A DNA stretch of 64,000 nt from Blautia sp. SC05B48 (GCF_005848555.1 NZ_CP040518.1:2169001-2233000), one strand, 5' to 3'; positions 42,046-52,270 are shown, numbered from the stretch's first letter. Made by a program: numbers and translations. Notes: a model not told the origin generated them from the letters alone.

Positions 42046-43779
42046 ATGAAAAAAAGAAACATGATCGCAGCTCTGCTCTGTAGTGCATGCCTTGTGGCAG
42101 GGAGTGTAAATCCCGTATTTGCAGATGCATCGAAGGTAGTAACACTTGGAGCAGATCTTACGGATGCTCAGAAGCAGACAATGATGAAATATTTTAATGT
42201 AAGTTCCGATCAGGTGCAGGTGATGACCATTACAAATGAGGATGAGCATAAACACCTGGATAATATCGCGCCACAGTCTCAGATCGGTTCCAGAACTTTG
42301 AGCTGTGCTTATGTGAAGCCTACACAGTCCGGCGGGATCAAGGTCCGCACAGCAAATCTGAACTGGGTGACAGGTAATATGATCGCAACCACACTTTCCA
42401 CATCCGGTGTGAAGAATTGTGAAGTAGTTGCTGCCTGCCCGATGGAAGTATCCGGAACAGGTGCACTTACCGGTATTCAGATGGCATATGAGAAGGCCAG
42501 TGGAGAGAAGCTGGATGAGACCAAGACGAAGCTTGCCAACCAGGAGATCGTAACCACCGGTGAACTTGCAGATAAGGTTGGTAAAAATGAGGCGACAACA
42601 GTTGTAAACCAGTCCAAGATGGATGTGATCCAGAACGGAGTACAGAATGCAGATGAGATCCAGAATATTGTCATCAATGTGGCTGAGCAGAACAATATTT
42701 CCGTAAGCCAGGACGATATTGACAGGATCGTGTCTCTTCTGGGACAGATTGCACAGCAGGATTACAATTATGATGATGTGAAGGAAACACTGGAGCAGGT
42801 AGATGCCAATACCACAGGCCAGGCCTCTTCCTCTGATGATACACTGGATGGAGAGAGCAGTGATGACACCGTAGATGTGGATGAAGATTCTTCAGATGAT
42901 ATCGTCAACAATGTAAATGACAGCATTCTTGGGGACGATGTGATCCAGAGCTCCACAGAGGATCCGGGTCTTGAGAAAGAAACAGGAGCAGATTCTCAGG
43001 ATACAAGCAATGAGACCGGAATTCCGGATGCTACCGACGACGGAACCTATAGCAATGAGGAAAACTCGGACGAGAGCAGCACAGACGAAAGTACCTCTGA
43101 TGAGAGCAGTACAGATGATAGTGCATCGGACGAGAGCAGCACAGACGAAAGTGCTTCTGACGAGAACAGCACAGATGATAGTGCATCCGACGAGAGCAGT
43201 ACAGACGAAAGTGCTTCTGACGAGGCTGCATCCGATGAGACAGGAATCCCGGAGGCAACAGAAGATACAGAATCTTCAGAAAGTACAGACAGCTCAGACC
43301 AGGCAGACAGTGCAGAAAACGATACTTCTGTGCTCAGCGAAGAAGCAAAGAACAATTATGACAAATTTGTCCTCTTTGTAAAAGGCGAGTATGAGGGCGA
43401 TGCAGAATCCCTTCTTGCTGCAACGGAAGATACAGAGGCAGTGGCAACTGTAATACTGGATGAGCAGACAGCGAAGAGTGTGGCAGAAACTGTTGAGAAG
43501 GATTATTATGACATTCTGAAGGATGGTACAGAATCCTATGAGGCAGATGGTACAGAGAAATATCAGAGTACAGAGCTGAATATGATGGATCAGAAGCTGA
43601 AGAAGCTGTTCGGTATTGACAGTTCCCAGGAGGACACAGATGCCACAGACGTGACAGCTACTATTCTTGCAGATGTTCCCCAGGAAGGTAAGCAGACACT
43701 TTATAAAGAAACCATGAAATATCTGGCAGGTCTTTACGGCGAGAACACGGACGCTTCCGAGGAATCCGCAGCAGAATAA
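42046..43779 (+). CDS. DUF1002-domain secreted protein with acidic repeat region
   Basis: 577 residues: signal peptide (1-26), a DUF1002 domain (about 30-250) whose function is not known, then a long Ser/Asp/Glu/Thr-rich region (about 260-430) that contains five copies of a 10-residue unit DESSTDESAS, and a C-terminal helical domain (430-577). DUF1002 proteins are common in Clostridia. The negative charge and low complexity suggest an extended surface stalk. ATG 42046 has GGAGGG eight bases upstream and gives the natural signal peptide. Confidence 0.85.
   Translation: MKKRNMIAALLCSACLVAGSVNPVFADASKVVTLGADLTDAQKQTMMKYFNVSSDQVQVMTITNEDEHKHLDNIAPQSQIGSRTLSCAYVKPTQSGGIKVRTANLNWVTGNMIATTLSTSGVKNCEVVAACPMEVSGTGALTGIQMAYEKASGEKLDETKTKLANQEIVTTGELADKVGKNEATTVVNQSKMDVIQNGVQNADEIQNIVINVAEQNNISVSQDDIDRIVSLLGQIAQQDYNYDDVKETLEQVDANTTGQASSSDDTLDGESSDDTVDVDEDSSDDIVNNVNDSILGDDVIQSSTEDPGLEKETGADSQDTSNETGIPDATDDGTYSNEENSDESSTDESTSDESSTDDSASDESSTDESASDENSTDDSASDESSTDESASDEAASDETGIPEATEDTESSESTDSSDQADSAENDTSVLSEEAKNNYDKFVLFVKGEYEGDAESLLAATEDTEAVATVILDEQTAKSVAETVEKDYYDILKDGTESYEADGTEKYQSTELNMMDQKLKKLFGIDSSQEDTDATDVTATILADVPQEGKQTLYKETMKYLAGLYGENTDASEESAAE
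43069..43218 (+). repeat. Five tandem 30-base repeats inside the DUF1002 gene
   Basis: Each unit encodes a 10-residue Asp/Glu/Ser/Thr motif. Units alternate: 1, 3 and 5 have Asp-Glu, 2 and 4 Asp-Asp, giving a 60-base higher order, typical of expansion by unequal exchange. Coding, not CRISPR. Confidence 0.85.
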
Positions 43780-43802
43780 AAGATCAGCAGAAAAAGAGAT
43801 GA

Positions 43803-43846
43803 ATACGCCGCAGCAGAGAAAACAACCTCTGCTGCGGTATTTTTTG
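43803..43846 (+). terminator. Terminator of the DUF1002 gene
   Basis: TACGCCGCAGCAGAG paired with CTCTGCTGCGGTA and six Ts. Confidence 0.9.
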
Positions 43847-44010
43847 TCGTGCCGGAAAGATATCATGAAAATTTTGTGATTTACGACAAGGATTTGTGTA
43901 AGCACTGGAAAAATGGATTTTTCTGTGATAAAATTGACCGTAAATCGGTTTTGTGGACTCATACATCGCAAACCGTGACAGGGAAACGAGAAAGGGAAAA
44001 GGTAGAATTT

Positions 44011-45213
44011 ATGAGCCTGGCAGTAGTAACATTAAAAAAAGGCGAAGGCAGATTCCTGAAATCAGGAGGCCTCTGGGTATATGACAATGAGATCGCAAGC
44101 ATCATGGGAAGTTTTGTGAACGGAGATATCGTTCTGGTCCGGGACTTTGACGGATATCCGATGGGAAGAGGATTTATCAACACCAATTCCAAGATTACAG
44201 TCCGTATGCTTACCAGAGATGAGCGTACAGAGATCAGTCCGGAATTTTTGAAACAACGTGTCCGCGACGCATGGGAGTATCGTAAGAAGGTAGTAGATAC
44301 CGGAAGCTGCCGTGTGATCTTCGGAGAAGCAGACTTTCTTCCGGGTCTTGTTGTGGATAAGTTTTCAGATGTGCTTGTTGTACAGTCTCTTGCACTGGGA
44401 ATCGACCGTCTTAAAGAAACGATCATAGATGCACTGAAGGAAGTTCTTGCTGAGGATGGGATCCGGATCCGTGGAGTCTATGAGCGAAGTGATGCAAAGG
44501 TACGCCGCCAGGAAGGAATGGAACTTACCAAGGGATTTATCGGAGAAGAATTTCCGACACTTGTTCAGATTGAAGAGAACGGTGTGAAATATGAAGTAGA
44601 TATCAGGGACGGGCAGAAGACCGGATTTTTCCTGGATCAGAAATATAACCGTCTTGCTATCCAGAAGCTCTGCAAGGGGGCGAAGGTTCTGGACTGCTTT
44701 ACACATACCGGCTCTTTTGCCCTGAATGCGGGAATTGCAGGGGCACAGAGTGTTCTCGGTGTGGATGCGTCGGAAACTGCAGTTCTGCAGGCAAGACGAA
44801 ACGCCAGTCTGAACGGCCTGGACGGAACAGTGAAATTCCTCTGTGAGGATGTTTTTGAGCTTCTTCCCGAGCTTGAGGAGAAGGGAGAGAAATTTGATGT
44901 TGTGGTACTGGATCCTCCGGCATTTACGAAATCCAGAAGCTCTGTAAAAAATGCCATCAAGGGATACCGTGAGATCAATCTCCGTGCAATGCGTCTTGTA
45001 AAGGACGGCGGATTTCTGGCAACCTGTTCCTGCTCTCATTTTATGACATATGAGCTGTTTACACAGACCATCGGTCAGGCAGCGAAGAATGTCCATAAGA
45101 GACTGCGCCAGGTAGAGTACCGTACACAAGCACCGGATCATCCGATCCTCTGGTCAGCTGACGAATCCTATTATCTGAAATTCTACATTTTCCAGGTATG
45201 TAATGACCGTTAG
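44011..45213 (+). CDS. RlmI-like class I SAM-dependent rRNA methyltransferase
   Basis: 400 residues. N-terminal PUA-like domain (LKKGEGRFLKSGGLWVYDNE), EEHEE-type middle domain (DIRDGQKTGFFLDQ), then the Rossmann methyltransferase core with VLDCFTHTGSFAL and the catalytic motif VVLDPPAFTKSR near residue 300. The family methylates 23S rRNA cytosines (RlmI/RlmK-like). The open frame starts 54 codons earlier, but ATG 44011 yields the family N-terminus. Confidence 0.9.
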   Translation: MSLAVVTLKKGEGRFLKSGGLWVYDNEIASIMGSFVNGDIVLVRDFDGYPMGRGFINTNSKITVRMLTRDERTEISPEFLKQRVRDAWEYRKKVVDTGSCRVIFGEADFLPGLVVDKFSDVLVVQSLALGIDRLKETIIDALKEVLAEDGIRIRGVYERSDAKVRRQEGMELTKGFIGEEFPTLVQIEENGVKYEVDIRDGQKTGFFLDQKYNRLAIQKLCKGAKVLDCFTHTGSFALNAGIAGAQSVLGVDASETAVLQARRNASLNGLDGTVKFLCEDVFELLPELEEKGEKFDVVVLDPPAFTKSRSSVKNAIKGYREINLRAMRLVKDGGFLATCSCSHFMTYELFTQTIGQAAKNVHKRLRQVEYRTQAPDHPILWSADESYYLKFYIFQVCNDR

Positions 45214-45287
45214 GAACTGCCATCCGGATTTTTTTACGGAAATTTTTTGGCAGTGCCATATGGCAGTGAAAAGGAGAAGCAGATCAT

Positions 45288-45701
45288 ATGAGAGACAAAT
45301 TCAATAAATTTATGCAGGGACGTTATGGAGTGGATGATCTTTCCAGGTTTACCATGGGAGCTGCACTGGTTCTGATCATTCTGGCAATGTTTGCCAATAT
45401 ATTCAGCAGAACTGCCGGCAGCACTCTTGACATTCTCGGGGTCGCAGCGATCGTATATGCATATATACGTATTTTTTCCAGAAATATCCAGCAGCGTTAT
45501 GCCGAAAATCAGAAATTCCTTCAGATGACGTCGAAGTTCCGTTTTCGCTTCAATAAAGAAAAGAATCTGATGAAGCAGAGAAAGACCCATCACATCTACA
45601 GCTGTCCGGGCTGTGGACAGAAGATACGTATTCCAAAGGGAAAGGGCAAGATCGAGATCGAATGTCCGAAATGCCACACAAAATTCGTAAAAAGGAGCTG
45701 A
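45288..45701 (+). CDS. Membrane protein with C-terminal zinc ribbon
   Basis: 137 residues: two membrane helices (about 23-42 and 46-64), a basic stretch, then a zinc-ribbon with CPGCGQ and CPKCHT. The family is not one I can name. It is directly followed, after one base, by a DUF5685 gene and then a J-domain gene, and these three probably form one transcript with a role in protein handling or quality control at the membrane. RBS AAAGGAG. Confidence 0.75.
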   Translation: MRDKFNKFMQGRYGVDDLSRFTMGAALVLIILAMFANIFSRTAGSTLDILGVAAIVYAYIRIFSRNIQQRYAENQKFLQMTSKFRFRFNKEKNLMKQRKTHHIYSCPGCGQKIRIPKGKGKIEIECPKCHTKFVKRS

Positions 45702-45702
45702 C

Positions 45703-46551
45703 ATGTTCGGATATGTGACCGTTAATAAACCGGAAATAAAATTCAAGGATTTTGATGTGTACCGTTCTTTTTACTGCGGCCTTTGCAGAGAACTTCGGGA
45801 GAGATACGGGATACCGGGGCAGATATCACTGACTTATGATATGACATTTGTGGTCCTTCTTTTAAGCGCCCTTTATGAACCGCCAACGAAGAAGGGAACT
45901 TCCAGGTGTGTGGTCCATCCGCTGAAGCCCCAGCCGGTACGTAAAAATACAGTAACTGAGTACTGTGCGGATATGAATGTGATCCTTACCTATTACAAAT
46001 GTATGGATGACTGGCAGGATGAACACAAACCACTGCACTATGCATATGCAAGAATTCTGAAGAATTGCGGAAATATGCATATGTCTGATTATCCGGAGAA
46101 GATCCAAAGGATCCGAAGCGCACTGGAGGAGCTTTCTTCCCTGGAAAAACAGAGGGAAACCGATGTGGACCGTGTAGCCGGGTGTTCCGGACATATCATG
46201 GAAGAGATTCTGGCCTTCCGTAAGGATGTCTGGGAATCGTCCCTGCGCCGTCTGGGATTTTATCTCGGAAAATTTATCTACATCCTGGATGCTTATGATG
46301 ATGTGGAAAAAGATGCAGAAAACGGAAATTACAATCCTTTCCTTGAAAAACATAAGATAGAAGGGTTCGAGGAAGAGGTACGTCGGCTTCTTATGATGAT
46401 GCTTGCAGAATGCTGCAGAGAATTTGAAAAGCTGCCGATCATCCGATACGGAGATATCCTTCGAAATATTTTATATTCCGGCGTCTGGTGCCGCTTTGCG
46501 GCAATCGGACAGAAGCGCAGGGAAGAACGGGAGAAAGAGAAAAGATGTTAG
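45703..46551 (+). CDS. DUF5685-family protein
   Basis: 282 residues, soluble, mainly helical, with paired cysteines near the start (YCGLCRELR) and [18 protein letters not shown] near 205, an Asp-rich helix. DUF5685 has no known function. It overlaps the J-domain gene by seven bases. A role with the J-domain protein is plausible from order only. Confidence 0.7.
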   Translation: MFGYVTVNKPEIKFKDFDVYRSFYCGLCRELRERYGIPGQISLTYDMTFVVLLLSALYEPPTKKGTSRCVVHPLKPQPVRKNTVTEYCADMNVILTYYKCMDDWQDEHKPLHYAYARILKNCGNMHMSDYPEKIQRIRSALEELSSLEKQRETDVDRVAGCSGHIMEEILAFRKDVWESSLRRLGFYLGKFIYILDAYDDVEKDAENGNYNPFLEKHKIEGFEEEVRRLLMMMLAECCREFEKLPIIRYGDILRNILYSGVWCRFAAIGQKRREEREKEKRC

Positions 46552-47192
46552 ATCCATACAGCGTGCTGGGAGTTCCCAGAAACGCATCTGATGATGAAAT
46601 AAAAAAGGCATACCGGAAGCTGAGCCGAAAGTATCACCCGGATGCCAATATCAATAACCCGAATAAGGATCAGGCCGAAGAAAAATTCAAAGAAGTGCAG
46701 CAGGCTTACGAGCAGATCATGAAAGAGCGTGAGTACGGAAGCAGTTCCCAGAATGGTTATGGTGGCTACGGAAATTACGGTGGTTTTGGAAATTACGGAA
46801 ATGCCGGTTCCAGTGCCTATCAGGATGAGGAAAGTATGCGCAGAAGGGCGGCCGCCAATTATGTGCAGAGCGGTCATTTTAAGGAAGCTATGAATGTACT
46901 GGATTCTCTTGGTCAGAAAAATGGAGAATGGTATTACCTGGCTGCTATGGCAAATATGGGAATGGGAAATAATGTAACAGCTCTGGATCAGATCCGTGAG
47001 GCAGTCCGTCAGGAACCGGATAATATGCAGTACCGTATGTTGCTCCAGAGAATGGAAGGCGGTGGCGGCTGGTATCAGCAGCGACAGGATCCCTTTGGGG
47101 GAATGCCGACCGCAGGAGGAGATATGTGTGATGCCTGCTGTAGGACCATGGCTTGTTTCATGTGCTGGCCGGGCGGCTTTTTCTGCTGCTGA
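46545..47192 (+). CDS. J-domain protein
   Basis: 215 residues: J-domain at 2-65 with the HPD motif (KYHPDAN), which stimulates DnaK ATPase; then a Gly/Tyr/Asn-rich linker, a TPR-like helical segment ([20 protein letters not shown]) and a Cys-rich tail ([15 protein letters not shown], then CC) at the extreme C-terminus, which may bind metal. The start at 46545 overlaps the preceding gene and is fitted by the J-domain start. Confidence 0.85.
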   Translation: MLDPYSVLGVPRNASDDEIKKAYRKLSRKYHPDANINNPNKDQAEEKFKEVQQAYEQIMKEREYGSSSQNGYGGYGNYGGFGNYGNAGSSAYQDEESMRRRAAANYVQSGHFKEAMNVLDSLGQKNGEWYYLAAMANMGMGNNVTALDQIREAVRQEPDNMQYRMLLQRMEGGGGWYQQRQDPFGGMPTAGGDMCDACCRTMACFMCWPGGFFCC

Positions 47193-47385
47193 TGCAGAAA
47201 CAAAGCGGTCATCGATATCCCGGAACTGAGAATCGGAATATCCTGAGGCAGCATGTCCATATGATTGTAAGGCGGATCAGGCAGATCCGTTTTGCGATAT
47301 AGATCGCAGAGGAATTTTTCTGACAGAAATTCACAGTGCTGTCCGGAAAATGACATACTGCAGAGAAAAAGAGGAGGAAATCATT

Positions 47386-48372
47386 ATGAGTATAAGAATT
47401 GGTATTTTAGGTTACGGAAACCTGGGACGCGGCGTGGAGTGCGCCATCAAGCATAATCCGGATACAGAGCTGGTTGCAGTATTTACCAGACGTGATCCGG
47501 AGACTGTAAAGATCCTTACAGAGACCGCAAAGGTTTATTCTGTAAAAGACGCAGAGAAGCTGAAAGATGAGATCGATGTCCTGATCATCTGTGGAGGAAG
47601 TGCGACAGATCTTCCTGTTCAGACACCGGAGTATGTAAAATATTTCAATGTTGTGGACAGCTTTGATACACATAAGAAAATCCCGGAGCATTTTGCAAAT
47701 GTTGACAAGGCAGCAACAGAGAGTGGACATGTAGGAATCATTTCCGTAGGCTGGGATCCCGGAATGTTTTCTCTGAACCGTATGTATGCAAATGCGATCC
47801 TTACAAATGGAAACGACTACACATTCTGGGGCAAGGGTGTCAGCCAGGGACATTCTGATGCAGTCCGCCGCATCAAAGGCGTAAAGGATGCAAAGCAGTA
47901 CACCATTCCGGTAGAAGCTGCACTTGAGGCAGTAAGAAACGGAGAAAATCCGGAGCTTACCACACGTCAGAAACATACAAGAGAGTGCTTCGTAGTTGCT
48001 GAGGAGGGTGCTGATCTTGCACGTATCGAGGAAGAGATCAAGACCATGCCGAATTACTTTGACGAGTATGATACAACGGTACATTTCATTTCTCAGGAAG
48101 AGCTGGATCGTGACCACAGCGGTATTCCACACGGCGGTTTTGTGATCCGCAGTGGAAAAACAGGCTGGAACAATGAGAATAGCCATGTGATCGAGTACAG
48201 CCTGAAGCTGGATTCCAATCCTGAGTTCACATCTTCTGTGATCGTTGCCTATGCAAGAGCTGCATACCGTATGAATCAGGAAGGACAGAAGGGCTGCAAG
48301 ACAGTATTTGATGTTGCACCTGCATATTTAAGTGCCCTTGACGGAGCAGAGCTTCGCAAAAAAATTCTGTAA
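47386..48372 (+). CDS. ddh: meso-diaminopimelate dehydrogenase
   Basis: 328 residues, NADP-dependent; turns tetrahydrodipicolinate and ammonia into meso-DAP for wall and lysine. GILGYGNLGRGVE is the Rossmann motif at 6-18; the DSFDTHKKIP segment and the PHGGFV motif near 247 are typical of the family. It gives a one-step alternative to the acetylase or aminotransferase routes. GAGGAGG nine bases before ATG 47386. Terminator follows. Confidence 0.95.
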   Translation: MSIRIGILGYGNLGRGVECAIKHNPDTELVAVFTRRDPETVKILTETAKVYSVKDAEKLKDEIDVLIICGGSATDLPVQTPEYVKYFNVVDSFDTHKKIPEHFANVDKAATESGHVGIISVGWDPGMFSLNRMYANAILTNGNDYTFWGKGVSQGHSDAVRRIKGVKDAKQYTIPVEAALEAVRNGENPELTTRQKHTRECFVVAEEGADLARIEEEIKTMPNYFDEYDTTVHFISQEELDRDHSGIPHGGFVIRSGKTGWNNENSHVIEYSLKLDSNPEFTSSVIVAYARAAYRMNQEGQKGCKTVFDVAPAYLSALDGAELRKKIL

Positions 48373-48426
48373 GGATCTGTAACAGATCTGTAACAGACAG
48401 GAGTAAAACTGCATAAAGGATCATAT

Positions 48427-48470
48427 CCCCGGAGCATCAGTGAATATTTCTGATGTTTCGGGGATTTTTT
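48427..48470 (+). terminator. Terminator of ddh
   Basis: CCCCGGAGCATCAG paired with CTGATGTTTCGGGG, six Ts. Confidence 0.9.
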
Positions 48471-48531
48471 CTGCATAAAATCAACATTGGTAATACCGGA
48501 ATGACATTTTTTCTGAAAGAAAAGGAAAGAG

Positions 48532-48560
48532 TTGACGGACTGTAAAGAATGTTATATAAT
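48532..48560 (+). promoter_or_regulatory. Promoter of the wall-binding-repeat gene
   Basis: TTGACG, 17-base spacer, TATAAT (48555-48560), 97 bases before the start codon. Confidence 0.8.
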
Positions 48561-48656
48561 ATGGACGTAAAATTGTAACAAAATTGTAATGTTTACGATC
48601 AGCCGGACTTAAGAAATAGTAAATATCAATGATCTATCTATCAAAGGAAGGTATGT

Positions 48657-50147
48657 ATGCGAAAATTAAGCAGAAAATGGAAACTCTGGGGACTTTTTTT
48701 TGTTCTGATGTTCTTTGCAGCCGGAGCAACTGTACATACAACGGCAACCGATGTACAAGCTGCGGCCAAGAACGGCTTTAAGACCGAAAAAGGAAAATCC
48801 TATTATTATCAGAATGGCCAGAAGGTAAAAGGCTGGCTTACACTGAACGGGAAGAAATATTTTTTTAATAAATCCACAGGCGTGCAGATGAAGCGCTGGG
48901 CTAAGGATTCCAAGGGCAAACGATATTTTTATAATGTTAACGGTGTCAAGGGCTATATGGCAACAGGCTGGCTTACAGACAGAGAGAACAATACCCGCTA
49001 TTTTAATCCCACCAGCGGATATATGACAACGAGATGGGCCACGATCAGTAATAAGAAATATTATTTCTACAGCGGCAGTGGTGTTGCTGCAAGAAGCGTA
49101 TTCCTTACAGACAAGAAGAATGTGACCAGATATTTTACCAGCAAATGCTTTATGGCAAAGGGCTGGGCAACAAATAAAAAACAGCAGAAGCGCTATTTTG
49201 ATCCAAACACGGGAGCTATGTATAAGGGCTTCAAGAAGATCGGCAGCAATACCTATTATTTTTACAGCAAGAGCGGCGTGATGGCTACCGGATGGGTCAC
49301 AAATTCCAAAAAAGGATATAAATATTACTTTGATCCGTCAACCGGTGTCATGGCTACGGGGACGAAGACGATCAATGGCAAGAAGTATACATTCGGCAGC
49401 AATGGTGTCCTGGATACCAACCCGGGTACTGCTGCAGTTACAGGCTCCAGGACCATCAAGAATTTCCTCGCCAATGCATTACTTCCGGTAGGAAAGACTC
49501 TTTACGTATGGGGCGGCGGCCACAACTGGTCAGATGCGACCAGAAAGGGTATCAGTCCAAAATGGAAACAGTGGTATGACAGCAATTCCAGCTCCTATAA
49601 TTACAGATATTATATGGATCTCAGTGAAGCTACAGAACAGAAGGGCCTTGACTGCTCCGGCTTTGTAGGATGGTCTGTATATCAGATCATGCAGAGCAGA
49701 TCCGGCGGACCCCAGTATACTACTGTTTCCGGAGATATTGGATCTTTATATTCCGGTAAGGGAATGGGAACCATCGTTTCCCAGTCTCAGCTGGCAAGCT
49801 CAAACTGGAAGCTTTATCCGGGAGATATCGGATACAACAGCGGACATACCTGGATCGTTCTCGGACAGTGTTCTGATAAGAGTGTTGTGATCCTCCACTG
49901 CACACCTAATGCCGGCGTACAGATTTCCGGAACCCCGACACCAAGCGGAACTTACGGAAGCCAGGCAATCAAGCTGGCAGAAACTTACATGTCCAGGTAT
50001 CCTGGAGTCAGCAAATATGATTATCATGAATCCAGCGGTAATTATATCCGAAACGGTGCATACTTCAGATGGAACAGAAGCACACTTTCCGATCCCAACG
50101 GATATCTGAAGAAAACAGCCAACCAGATCCTTGCAGATCTTTTCTGA
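48657..50147 (+). CDS. Secreted cell-wall protein: glucan/choline-binding-type repeats plus NlpC/P60-like domain
   Basis: 496 residues: signal peptide (1-35), around ten cell-wall-binding repeats (about 40-260; aromatic-Gly pattern such as GKKYFFN and ATGWLTD), then a C-terminal cysteine-peptidase-like domain with Cys333 in GLDCSGFVGW and His in GHTWIVLGQ, the NlpC/P60 (or CHAP-like) arrangement. Likely cleaves peptidoglycan stem peptides while bound to the surface polymer. Own promoter and terminator. Confidence 0.88.
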   Translation: MRKLSRKWKLWGLFFVLMFFAAGATVHTTATDVQAAAKNGFKTEKGKSYYYQNGQKVKGWLTLNGKKYFFNKSTGVQMKRWAKDSKGKRYFYNVNGVKGYMATGWLTDRENNTRYFNPTSGYMTTRWATISNKKYYFYSGSGVAARSVFLTDKKNVTRYFTSKCFMAKGWATNKKQQKRYFDPNTGAMYKGFKKIGSNTYYFYSKSGVMATGWVTNSKKGYKYYFDPSTGVMATGTKTINGKKYTFGSNGVLDTNPGTAAVTGSRTIKNFLANALLPVGKTLYVWGGGHNWSDATRKGISPKWKQWYDSNSSSYNYRYYMDLSEATEQKGLDCSGFVGWSVYQIMQSRSGGPQYTTVSGDIGSLYSGKGMGTIVSQSQLASSNWKLYPGDIGYNSGHTWIVLGQCSDKSVVILHCTPNAGVQISGTPTPSGTYGSQAIKLAETYMSRYPGVSKYDYHESSGNYIRNGAYFRWNRSTLSDPNGYLKKTANQILADLF

Positions 50148-50202
50148 TCGGAAATATGCGGAAAGAAATTTATATGTAATAAATGACTATAAGAAACATG
50201 CG

Positions 50203-50236
50203 AGGAGAACCTGAGATATCACAGGTTCTCCTTTTT
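50203..50236 (+). terminator. Terminator of the wall-binding-repeat gene
   Basis: AGGAGAACCTG and CAGGTTCTCCT with a T-run. Confidence 0.9.
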
Positions 50237-50292
50237 GATGTCAAAACCATTAATAAATGTTACAAAGTTTTAAACTAATTAATAGAAAATCC

Positions 50293-50321
50293 TTGCAATC
50301 CAAATAACACTGTGTTAATAT
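50293..50321 (+). promoter_or_regulatory. Promoter of the coiled-coil NlpC/P60 gene
   Basis: TTGCAA, 17-base spacer, TAATAT (50316-50321), 108 bases before the start codon. Confidence 0.6.
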
Positions 50322-50429
50322 ATAAAAAGATTGAAACAAGATATTGCAAAAGTATTACAAAAAAACCAACGAAGCGGATGGTCAGATCCGCTGTATTAAA
50401 TTAGAATCAGATTGCGAGGGTGAACAGTC

Positions 50430-51872
50430 ATGAAGAAAAGGATATTATGTCTGACACTGGCGCTCATCATCAGCGGAGCACAGGTAGTCAGCGTAAGCGC
50501 AACAAGAGAAGATGAGGCAGCACTTCAGCAGGAGATGGATGCGACCAACGAACAGCTGAATGCGACTTATTCCAGATTGGATGAGCTTTCCTCACAGAAG
50601 TCACAGATTGAAGGCGAGATTTCAACTCTTGATGCCAATCTTGTAAACGTGATGGTTTCGATCCAGACACTGGAAGGAGATATCTCCAATAAGGAAGCCG
50701 ACATTGCATCTACACAGACCAACCTTGAGAAGGCCAAAAATGCCAAGCAGAAACAGTATGAGGCAATGAAGAAACGTATCCAGTATCTCTATGAGAAGGG
50801 TGGAGACGATGCATGGTTCCAGATGATGCTGAATGCAGAGAACCTGTCTGACCTTCTTACAAGAGCAGAGTACACACAGAAGACTTATGAGCAGGACCGT
50901 AAGAGCCTTGAAAAATATTCCAATACGATCCAGCAGGTGGCAAACCTGGAAGCACAGTACACACAGGAGAAGGCAGAGCTGGAGGGGATGAAGCAGGAAT
51001 ATGAAGCAGAGTCCCAGAACCTGCAGGCACAGCTGGATGAGAAGCGTGCCACATCCGCAGATTATGATAATGAGATCGCCTACGCACAGCAGCAGGCTAC
51101 AGATTATGCAAACCTTCTTGCAGAGCAGACTGCAGAGCTTCAGAGATTAGAGGCTGAGCGTATTGCAGCAGAGGAAGAGGCAAGACGTCAGGCCGAGGCT
51201 GAAGCAGCAGCGAGAGCACAGGCTGAGGCAGAAGAGGAAGCAAGACGCCAGGCAGAGCAGGAAGCACAGCAGGATGAGGCGGACGAGAGCGAAGATGTAC
51301 AGTACGATGAGGACGGCAACGTGATCGAGAATACAGATGAGGATACTGCAGAGGATGACACCGAGCATGTGGATGAAGATGCAGACAATGTGATCGAGGA
51401 TGATGCGTCCGGGGATACTGAGAATACAGAGGATAATGCAGACGCAGATTACGATAACAGCACAGATGCATCCGAAGAAAGTGCAGAGGACACATCCTCA
51501 GACAGTGACAGTCCTTCTTACAGCAGCGGTTCAGGATCTTCTGTTGTGAATTATGCCACACAGTTTGTAGGAAATCCTTACGTATGGGGCGGAACAAGCC
51601 TTACCAATGGTGCAGACTGCTCCGGATTTGTACAGAGTGTCTATGCGAACTTCGGAGTCAGCCTTCCGAGAACATCCTATGAGCAGCAGAATGCAGGTAC
51701 AGAAGTATCCTACGCAGATGCACAGCCGGGAGATTTGATCTGCTATGGCGGACACGTGGCTATTTACATGGGTAATGGCCAGATCGTTCATGCATCGAAC
51801 TCTCAGGACGGGATCAAGATCAGCAATGATGCTACATACAGAACAATTGTATCTGTAAGACGTCTTGTATAA
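50430..51872 (+). CDS. PcsB-like peptidoglycan hydrolase: coiled coil plus NlpC/P60 domain
   Basis: 480 residues: signal peptide (1-25), long coiled coil (30-240), an acidic low-complexity linker (Asp/Glu/Asn, about 250-365), then NlpC/P60 domain with catalytic Cys397 (GADCSGFVQ) and His in GHVAIYMG. PcsB/CwlO-type enzymes are autoinhibited by the coiled coil and are activated by FtsEX during cell division or elongation; that link is from family knowledge. RBS GAGGG. Confidence 0.88.
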   Translation: MKKRILCLTLALIISGAQVVSVSATREDEAALQQEMDATNEQLNATYSRLDELSSQKSQIEGEISTLDANLVNVMVSIQTLEGDISNKEADIASTQTNLEKAKNAKQKQYEAMKKRIQYLYEKGGDDAWFQMMLNAENLSDLLTRAEYTQKTYEQDRKSLEKYSNTIQQVANLEAQYTQEKAELEGMKQEYEAESQNLQAQLDEKRATSADYDNEIAYAQQQATDYANLLAEQTAELQRLEAERIAAEEEARRQAEAEAAARAQAEAEEEARRQAEQEAQQDEADESEDVQYDEDGNVIENTDEDTAEDDTEHVDEDADNVIEDDASGDTENTEDNADADYDNSTDASEESAEDTSSDSDSPSYSSGSGSSVVNYATQFVGNPYVWGGTSLTNGADCSGFVQSVYANFGVSLPRTSYEQQNAGTEVSYADAQPGDLICYGGHVAIYMGNGQIVHASNSQDGIKISNDATYRTIVSVRRLV

Positions 51873-51903
51873 TAAGAACGTACAACAGAAAATAAAAACA
51901 CAG

Positions 51904-51936
51904 CAGCCCGACAGCAGTTTGTCGGGCTGTTTTTGA
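51904..51936 (+). terminator. Terminator of the PcsB-like gene
   Basis: AGCCCGACA pairs with TGTCGGGCT, then a T-run. Confidence 0.9.
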
Positions 51937-52020
51937 CGTCGGAAAAAACACTGAAAACCTATGGAACGGAGTGAACAGCAATAAAACATGCTCATAAATA
52001 TATAAATATTGAAAATAGTA

Positions 52021-52049
52021 TTGACATATAATTAACAGGATGTTATTAT
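52021..52049 (+). promoter_or_regulatory. Promoter of riboswitch 2
   Basis: TTGACA, 17-base spacer, TATTAT (52044-52049). The transcript would start near 52056 with a leader of about 485 bases. Confidence 0.75.
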
Positions 52050-52099
52050 GATGTCAGTATAATTCCATATTGAACATAGCAAGTGCTGAGGATGGCTGA

Positions 52100-52270
52100 C
52101 AGTTATGTATTGATTATCAGAGATCCGCAGAAAAGGGAATCAGGTGTGAAACCTGAGCGATCCGGTCACTGTAACGGAGGAGCAAATCTCATAGTCCATT
52201 GTACGTATGTATGAGAAGGAGAGAGGAGCCATGATCCCGGAGCCAGGAAACCTGCTTGTTATGGCGAGGT
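52100..52270 (+). ncRNA. Cobalamin riboswitch 2
   Basis: Cobalamin core elements: AAAAGGGAATCAGGTG, GAAACCTGAG, CCGGTCACTGTAACGG, GGAGC and the B12 box GGAGCCAGGAAACCTGC at 52239-52256. Slightly more divergent than riboswitch 1. Two terminator-like hairpins follow, at 52327-52361 and 52473-52498, before the small Cys-rich gene. Confidence 0.88.

Noticed and set aside
43069..43218. CRISPR-like tandem repeat
   Set aside because: No spacers; units are contiguous, coding and in frame with a DUF1002 protein.
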